Position numbers and translations under genes: made by a program | Shown: piece by piece, positions 59,748 to 64,000 of the stretch | Numbering within the stretch: position 1 is the first letter of the stretch | Layout of the letters: every line of letters begins with the position of its first letter | Assembly: GCA_035379945.1 (NCBI GenBank) | Contig: DAOSWG010000002.1 | Coordinates: forward strand, 58,283-122,282 | DNA from: JAAYZB01 sp035379945 | GTDB taxonomy: Bacteria > Bacillota_I > Bacilli_A > Izemoplasmatales > Hujiaoplasmataceae | Length of the DNA: 64,000 bases | Reading direction: 5' to 3' | The notes under the pieces: generated by a model | Seen by the model: only the letters and a program-made list of their open reading frames with translations | Database searches by the model: none | What the model was told of the DNA's origin: nothing

Positions 59748-59784
59748 AAAACACCCGCCTTGTTATAAGAGCGGGTGTTTGCAT
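59748..59784 (-). terminator. Terminator of the recG-nth operon
   Basis: Minus strand: AAACACCCGC ... GCGGGTGTTT hairpin followed by TTATT. The nth stop codon (TAA) lies in the loop, so the last codons of nth form one arm. Confidence 0.8.
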
Positions 59785-60395
59785 TCTTTTATCAAAATAC
59801 ATTCCTTGCAACGTGGATTTCTGGCCGTGCAATGATATCTTCCGAAAAAAAGGAATCGATGATGCGCCGTTATCCATTCCGACGGATCGTACAGTTTCTC
59901 AAGTTTGGCTTCGACTTTATCCGGATCATCCTTTTCCTTGGAAAATCCTAACCGCCATGACACTCTTTTGACATGGGTATCGACGGGAAAATGTGGTTCA
60001 TGCATCCATTCCGCCAAAAAGACTCCTGCAGTTTTACGGCCGATTCCTGGCAATTCTTCCAGCAATTCGCGATTTTTCGGAATGATTCCTTCATATCTGG
60101 CAATCACTTCTTTTGACATCGCAATCAGATTCTTCGCTTTGTTCCGATATAGTCCGATGGTCTTGATATCGTTTTGCATTTCGGTTTCCGTGGCTTTTGC
60201 ATAATCTTCGATTTTTTGATATTTTTGAAAAAGCGAAGTCGTCAACCGGTTGACCGACAGATCGGTCGCTTGTTGGCTCAGCATGATCGATACCAAAAGT
60301 TCAAGCTCATTTCTGAAATTCAGTTCGCAGCCGGCGTCGGGATAAAGTTCGCCCATTTTGTCATAGACAAAACGGGCTTTTGATCTAGCATTCAT
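59763..60395 (-). CDS. nth: Endonuclease III
   Basis: 210 residues. DNA glycosylase/AP lyase for oxidised pyrimidines. The HhH region LPGIGRKTAGVFL contains the catalytic Lys, PVDTHVKRVSWRLG the catalytic Asp, and the [4Fe-4S] motif C-x6-C-x2-C-x5-C closes the protein (in CTARNPRCKEC). Overlaps the dnaD stop by 4 bases, as dnaD-nth do in B. subtilis. Confidence 0.97.
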   Translation of the reverse strand: MNARSKARFVYDKMGELYPDAGCELNFRNELELLVSIMLSQQATDLSVNRLTTSLFQKYQKIEDYAKATETEMQNDIKTIGLYRNKAKNLIAMSKEVIARYEGIIPKNRELLEELPGIGRKTAGVFLAEWMHEPHFPVDTHVKRVSWRLGFSKEKDDPDKVEAKLEKLYDPSEWITAHHRFLFFGRYHCTARNPRCKECILIKECKHPLL

Positions 60396-61057
60396 TTTTT
60401 ATCCCATGAATCATAAAATTGTTTCAAGGCTTCGGAATTTTCCGCTTTGTATGTGGTCTCGACGGCTTTTTTGGCTTTTTGCCTTCTTCGCAAAAGAATA
60501 CCGTCCACATAACTAAGCGATGATTTGCCGGCTTTGATCGAATCCAGCACGGCTTTCTTGATATCAATTATGTCAAATTTGTCCTCGTCCAGCCACTTTT
60601 GGATTATTTCGATCTCTAGCGGAGTGAGCTGCTTCTTGAATTCCGTTTCCAACAGATCAACTATCTCTTCGGCATTGGTAGCATATTTTTTTGGTTTGTC
60701 GATGATTTCGTTTTTTATCTCTTTCTGATAATTCGCCATGATCGTCTGAATGGTGCCGTCTAAGAGAAACACTTCGGTTTCCTTGCCATTTTTTCCTTTT
60801 TTCAATTCGATTGTCACGTATTGGCGTTTGATGAGGTTGTCTAAAATTCCGAGAAGGTCTTCTTTTTCCAGGCTTAAGTTTTTGCCTATTTTGGCAGGGC
60901 TCAAATAAGTATTGCCTTTCAACATCTGCCGATATAGTTCGATTATGACGAATGCTTCCGTTTCGGAAAGACCGGCATCGAGATAGTTTCGCAAAATCAA
61001 TTTTTCAAAATCGATGATGCCTTCATCAATCAGACGCTTTATCAATGTGATGTCCAA
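60392..61057 (-). CDS. dnaD: DnaD-domain replication initiation protein
   Basis: 221 residues. N-terminal winged-helix part (about 1-100, with SETEAFVIIELYRQM) and a C-terminal DnaD/DnaB2 domain (about 120-200) with QLTPLEIEIIQKWLDEDKF and YVDGILLRR, the YxxxIL signature. Helps load the replicative helicase at origins and restarted forks. Start uncertain: TTG at 61057 lies 8 bases after AAGGAG; GTG at 61066 overlaps that site and the rnc stop. Confidence 0.88.
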   Translation of the reverse strand: MDITLIKRLIDEGIIDFEKLILRNYLDAGLSETEAFVIIELYRQMLKGNTYLSPAKIGKNLSLEKEDLLGILDNLIKRQYVTIELKKGKNGKETEVFLLDGTIQTIMANYQKEIKNEIIDKPKKYATNAEEIVDLLETEFKKQLTPLEIEIIQKWLDEDKFDIIDIKKAVLDSIKAGKSSLSYVDGILLRRRQKAKKAVETTYKAENSEALKQFYDSWDKK

Positions 61058-61062
61058 ATAGA

Positions 61063-61761
61063 TCACTCCTTATCGATGATGCCGGATGCCAGTTTATCCA
61101 AAGTTTCTTTGGCAGCGTTTTGTTCGGCTTCTTTTTTCGATTTTCCTTTTCCACAGCCCATGATGATATCGTCATCCATATAGACCCTGGCTACAAACTC
61201 CCGGTCATGGGCTGGTCCCGATTCGGATACAATCACATAATTCAAAGTGCGTTTGTCCGACTGAACAAGTTCCTGCAGTTTGCTTTTATAATCTGAATCT
61301 TCCCGATCGAGGCTTTCTTTGATCCGAGGATATACAACTATTTCCAGGACTTTCTGGACTTCGTCAAATCCTTTGTCGAGAAAAATGGCGCCGAGAAAAG
61401 CTTCGAAAGCATCGGCCAGCAAAGCTGGTTTTTCTCTGCCGGAGTTTTTCTCCTCGCCTTTTCCGAGTAAAAGATAGTCTCCTAGAGAAATGCTTTTCGC
61501 ATATTCAAAAAGACTTCCCTCGCAGACATCCTGCGCACGTTTCTTGGTCAGGACGCCCTCATCCTCGTCCAAGTGTTCAAAAAGATACTTGCCCACTGCA
61601 AGATCCAGAACGGCGTCGCCGATGAATTCCAGTCTCTCGTTACTTCTGGTGTTATGCTCATTGGCATAGGAAGAATGGGTCATGGCGCGGATCAGCAAGC
61701 CGAAATCATTGAAACGTAATTGGAATCTGGCTTCGAGTTGTCTGATTTTGACTTCATTCAT
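61063..61761 (-). CDS. rnc: Ribonuclease III
   Basis: 232 residues. Cleaves double-stranded RNA in rRNA and mRNA processing. The signature NERLEFIGDAVLDLAVG carries the catalytic acidic residues; DAFEAFLGAIFLDKG holds the later Glu; a C-terminal dsRBD ends with GKGKSKKEAEQNAAKETL. The ATG at 61761 overlaps plsX by 8 bases; the frame stays open another 50 codons but into plsX. acpP, usual between plsX and rnc, is absent here. Confidence 0.97.
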   Translation of the reverse strand: MNEVKIRQLEARFQLRFNDFGLLIRAMTHSSYANEHNTRSNERLEFIGDAVLDLAVGKYLFEHLDEDEGVLTKKRAQDVCEGSLFEYAKSISLGDYLLLGKGEEKNSGREKPALLADAFEAFLGAIFLDKGFDEVQKVLEIVVYPRIKESLDREDSDYKSKLQELVQSDKRTLNYVIVSESGPAHDREFVARVYMDDDIIMGCGKGKSKKEAEQNAAKETLDKLASGIIDKE

Positions 61762-62767
61762 CTTTTGCTTCACCAGTCGTTTCCTGAATGTATTTTTCCA
61801 CTTTAGGAAATACGCCGTTGCGAACCACGGCAGCGGCTTGGCGGATCGCATTGGAGAATCCGTAGGCTTTGGACGCTCCCTGCGCCTTGATGACCGGACG
61901 GTAAAGGCCATAAATCAAAGCGCCTCCGATTTCCTCCGGAGAAACCATCTTCTTAAAATGAGCCAGATTTTTTCTGGCAATCAAGGCAGCAATTTTACCG
62001 GTAAAATTCTCCATCAGGGCCATTTTCAGAAATGTTCCCATGCCTTTGGCCGTACCCTCCATCGTTTTCATGACGATGTTCGCGGTGAATCCATCGCTTA
62101 TCAAGATATCGCATGGCGGATCGAAGATCGATTTTGGTTCGACATTGCCGTAAAAAGGAAACAGATTCGTCTCCTTGAAAAGCGAAAACACTTCATGGTC
62201 GATCTCACGGCCTTTTCCGTCCTCGGTCCCAATATTGATGAGGCCGACTACGGGTTCTTCGACTCCGAGAATCTCCTTGGAATACACATAAGCGAAATAA
62301 GCCTGTTGCAACATATGTTCCGGTCTTACTTCAAGATTGGCACCTGTATCCAAAAGAATCGTTTTTTTGCCGGATATGGCAGGAATCACCGGTGCGATCG
62401 CCGTGCGTTTGAATCCCTGCATGCGATGAACGAGAATGTGGGCTCCCGCGATCAAAGCCTGGGTGGCTCCACTCGACACCACGGCGTCGTTTTCGTCTTT
62501 TCTGAGACTTGCGAGCATGGTGGCCATTGATCCTTCCGGATGTTCCTTGATTGCTTTGATCGGATTCTTCTCGCCCATTCCGATCACATACCTAGTCGGA
62601 ACGATCGTTATTCTTTCGGTATTGGTCAGATACTTGCTGATTTCCGCCGGGTCTCCGTACAGTTTCACTTCGATGTCAGGAATATTCTTGATTGCCAGCA
62701 TCGTTCCTTCCACTTGTTCTTTCGGGGCGTAATCCCCGCCCATGGCGTCGATTCCTATTCTGATCAT
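61754..62767 (-). CDS. plsX: Phosphate acyltransferase PlsX
   Basis: 337 residues. Makes acyl-phosphate from acyl-ACP for phospholipid synthesis with PlsY. It begins MIRIGIDAMGGDYAPKE, with SSGATQALIAGAH, LLDTGANLEVRPEHMLQQA and GFTANIVMKTMEGTA. AGGAG lies 8 bases before the ATG at 62767; an in-frame GTG at 62776 is too near that site. It follows recG by 36 bases; in Bacillus, fapR lies between them. Confidence 0.97.
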   Translation of the reverse strand: MIRIGIDAMGGDYAPKEQVEGTMLAIKNIPDIEVKLYGDPAEISKYLTNTERITIVPTRYVIGMGEKNPIKAIKEHPEGSMATMLASLRKDENDAVVSSGATQALIAGAHILVHRMQGFKRTAIAPVIPAISGKKTILLDTGANLEVRPEHMLQQAYFAYVYSKEILGVEEPVVGLINIGTEDGKGREIDHEVFSLFKETNLFPFYGNVEPKSIFDPPCDILISDGFTANIVMKTMEGTAKGMGTFLKMALMENFTGKIAALIARKNLAHFKKMVSPEEIGGALIYGLYRPVIKAQGASKAYGFSNAIRQAAAVVRNGVFPKVEKYIQETTGEAKDE

Positions 62768-62803
62768 TTGTCTCACTCCTGTTATCCTTTAGTATATCAC
62801 AAA

Positions 62804-64000
62804 TCAATCCAATGTGAATGTGTCGATCGATTTCAAAGCTTTTTTCATCAGGCATTGGCTCAATTCATCTTTAGAAGAAGCAACTTTGGCGACATCATCT
62901 CTGGCCTTTTCCAAAAGAAAGGCATCTGTCACGAAATTGGCCATTTGGAATCCGGGTATACCGGATTGCTCATTTCCGAAAACTTGTCCGGGCCCGCGGT
63001 TTTCCAGATCTGCCTTGCTTATTTCGAAACCGTCGTCGGTTTTTTCCAATATCGAAAGGCGTTCGTAATCGTTTGAGGGATCGTCGACAACAAAGAAACA
63101 GTAGGATTGTTTGTTTGATCTGCCGACCCTGCCACGCAATTGATGAAGCTGCGACAAGCCGAAACGGGTGGCATTCAATACGACCATCACGGTTGCACTT
63201 TTCACATCCATGCCGACTTCAATTACGGTCGTGGAAACGAGTATCCGGATTTTTTTGTCCGCAAAATCTTTCAGGATCCGTTCTTTCTCTTCGCCTTTCA
63301 TTTTGCCATGCATCAATCCGGTATTAAGTTCACCCGGGAAATTCTCCTTAATTTCCGCATAGAATTCTTCCACGGAAAACAATGAAGAATTGTCATTTTT
63401 CTCGATTAGAGGCACAATGAAATAAGCTTGGTTGCCAAGCTCAAGTTCCGAAGAAACCAGATTATACACTTTCTTCATTTCATCATAAGATACGATTTCG
63501 GACAGAATCTTTTTCCTTCCCGAAGGCATGGTATGGATCGAACTAACATCCATATCGCCGAAAATCGTGATCGCCAAGGTACGCGGAATCGGAGTCGCGC
63601 TCAAGAAAAGGACATCGGGAGTTATGCCTTTTTCCCGCAGGGCTTTTCTTTGATCGACACCGAAGCGCTGCTGTTCGTCGACAATTACCAGACCGAGTTT
63701 CTCGAATTGGGTGGCATCCTGGATCAGAGCATGCGTGCCGATGATGACAAGTGGCGAAACTTTTTTGATTTTCTCCATTATCTCGCTTCGATCCGGGTTT
63801 TTGACACTGCCGGACAAAAAAACCGTCTCGCAATCTATTTTCGCTTTTTGGAACATGGCAAGGAAATTCTCATAATGTTGGAAGGCGAGTATTTCCGTCG
63901 GAGCCATGATCGCAACTTGCCTCTTCGCACTGATGGTCGCGACTGCGGCGATGGCGGCGCACACGGTCTTTCCGCTGCCGACATCCCCTTGCAGAAGGCG
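62804..64000 (-). CDS. recG: ATP-dependent DNA helicase RecG, C-terminal part (cut by window edge)
   Basis: The last 398 residues of RecG, which remodels stalled forks and Holliday junctions. The fragment begins within Walker A (LQGDVGSGKT) and holds MAPTEILAFQHY, GTHALIQD, the DEQQRFG box (DEEH-type), FLSATPIPRTLA, STTVIEVGMDVKSA, QLHQLRGRVGR and the C-terminal GPGQVFGNEQSG wedge-linked TRG motif. The N-terminal wedge domain lies outside the window. Confidence 0.97.
   Translation of the reverse strand, partial: RLLQGDVGSGKTVCAAIAAVATISAKRQVAIMAPTEILAFQHYENFLAMFQKAKIDCETVFLSGSVKNPDRSEIMEKIKKVSPLVIIGTHALIQDATQFEKLGLVIVDEQQRFGVDQRKALREKGITPDVLFLSATPIPRTLAITIFGDMDVSSIHTMPSGRKKILSEIVSYDEMKKVYNLVSSELELGNQAYFIVPLIEKNDNSSLFSVEEFYAEIKENFPGELNTGLMHGKMKGEEKERILKDFADKKIRILVSTTVIEVGMDVKSATVMVVLNATRFGLSQLHQLRGRVGRSNKQSYCFFVVDDPSNDYERLSILEKTDDGFEISKADLENRGPGQVFGNEQSGIPGFQMANFVTDAFLLEKARDDVAKVASSKDELSQCLMKKALKSIDTFTLD

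Noticed and set aside
59717..59971. Possible short peptide gene next to the Rgg-like regulator
   Set aside because: No signal sequence or SD; most of it runs antisense through nth, and the start lies in the terminator region.
61063..61911. 50-codon N-terminal extension of RNase III
   Set aside because: It overlaps plsX in another frame; the ATG at 61761 matches the family start.
61682..62530. 282-codon plus-strand frame opposite rnc/plsX
   Set aside because: Fully antisense to two clear genes; no start signal or domain.
1..64000. UGA read as Trp (Mycoplasma/Spiroplasma code)
   Set aside because: Many genes end at TGA with the next gene starting in an ATGA overlap, and conserved Trp positions are TGG.
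1..64000. CRISPR array, insertion sequence, prophage or integrative element
   Set aside because: No regular repeat-spacer pattern, transposase, integrase or phage gene was seen; gene order is chromosomal housekeeping throughout.

Overview
The window reads as a chromosomal backbone segment of a low-to-moderate GC monoderm bacterium from the Bacilli/Erysipelotrichia/Tenericutes-like part of the Firmicutes. The signs are B. subtilis-type gene neighbourhoods (yqeG-yqeH-yqeK-rsfS-yqeM-comEA-comEC-holA; alaS-ruvX-yrzB-yrrN-yrrO-udk-greA-mtnN; spx beside pepF; recG-plsX-rnc; rpmF beside yceD), T-box leaders on two aminoacyl-tRNA synthetase genes, strong AGGAGG ribosome binding sites, sigma-A type promoters (often with an extended -10 TGATATAAT) and short hairpin terminators. 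TGA is used as a stop throughout and Trp is TGG, so the standard bacterial code applies. I cannot name the species. No prophage, insertion sequence, CRISPR array or rRNA was seen. Position 43396-43495 is a run of 100 N inside proS.

Layout. 1-2290: start of an ABC-F ATPase gene, a small membrane protein, a stand-alone E2-like acyltransferase and a PAP2-type membrane phosphatase. 2348-7876: a minus-strand sugar operon (GH65 phosphorylase, beta-phosphoglucomutase, small membrane protein, RluA-type pseudouridine synthase, pyruvate kinase). 8174-15760: rpsT against the holA/comEC/comEA competence genes and the yqe ribosome-assembly genes. 15872-26407: YgjP peptidase, mtnN, greA, udk, two U32 proteins, DUF1292, ruvX, alaS with T-box, recD2. 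26426-34465: pepP, a VTT membrane protein, gapA, spx, pepF, trpS with T-box, ptsH with an EIIB-like membrane protein, ppa. 34478-40164: a compact operon (small unknown protein, rimO, DUF368, radical SAM, M20 peptidase, amidohydrolase). 40264-44226: DegV, a two-subunit class I fumarase, a SecB-like protein and proS (gapped). 44270-51591: Leloir operon galT-galE-galM with a RluA-type enzyme, a ZIP transporter and a Gfo/Idh/MocA-GNAT fusion. 51678-54643: archaeal-type aspS, mscS, and tRNA genes for Pro, Ser and Gly. 54644-64000: rsmH, rpmF-yceD, PIG-L deacetylase, Mrp/SalA, an XRE-TPR regulator, and nth-dnaD-rnc-plsX-recG (recG runs off the end).

How they work together. Most genes are housekeeping: translation (four tRNA synthetases, S20, L32, rRNA/tRNA modification, ribosome assembly), replication and repair (holA, recD2, recG, nth, dnaD, ruvX), and fermentative sugar metabolism (disaccharide phosphorolysis, Leloir galactose use, GAPDH, pyruvate kinase, HPr). 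DNA uptake is represented by comEA and comEC. The less ordinary items are the Gfo-GNAT fusion, a long inverted repeat that places the comEA start codon in a hairpin loop, a membrane EIIB-like protein lacking the phosphorylated Cys next to ptsH, a Spx with a cysteine-rich tail, and a SecB-like protein in an apparently monoderm genome. I found no clear undescribed multi-gene system; these are the candidates most worth checking.
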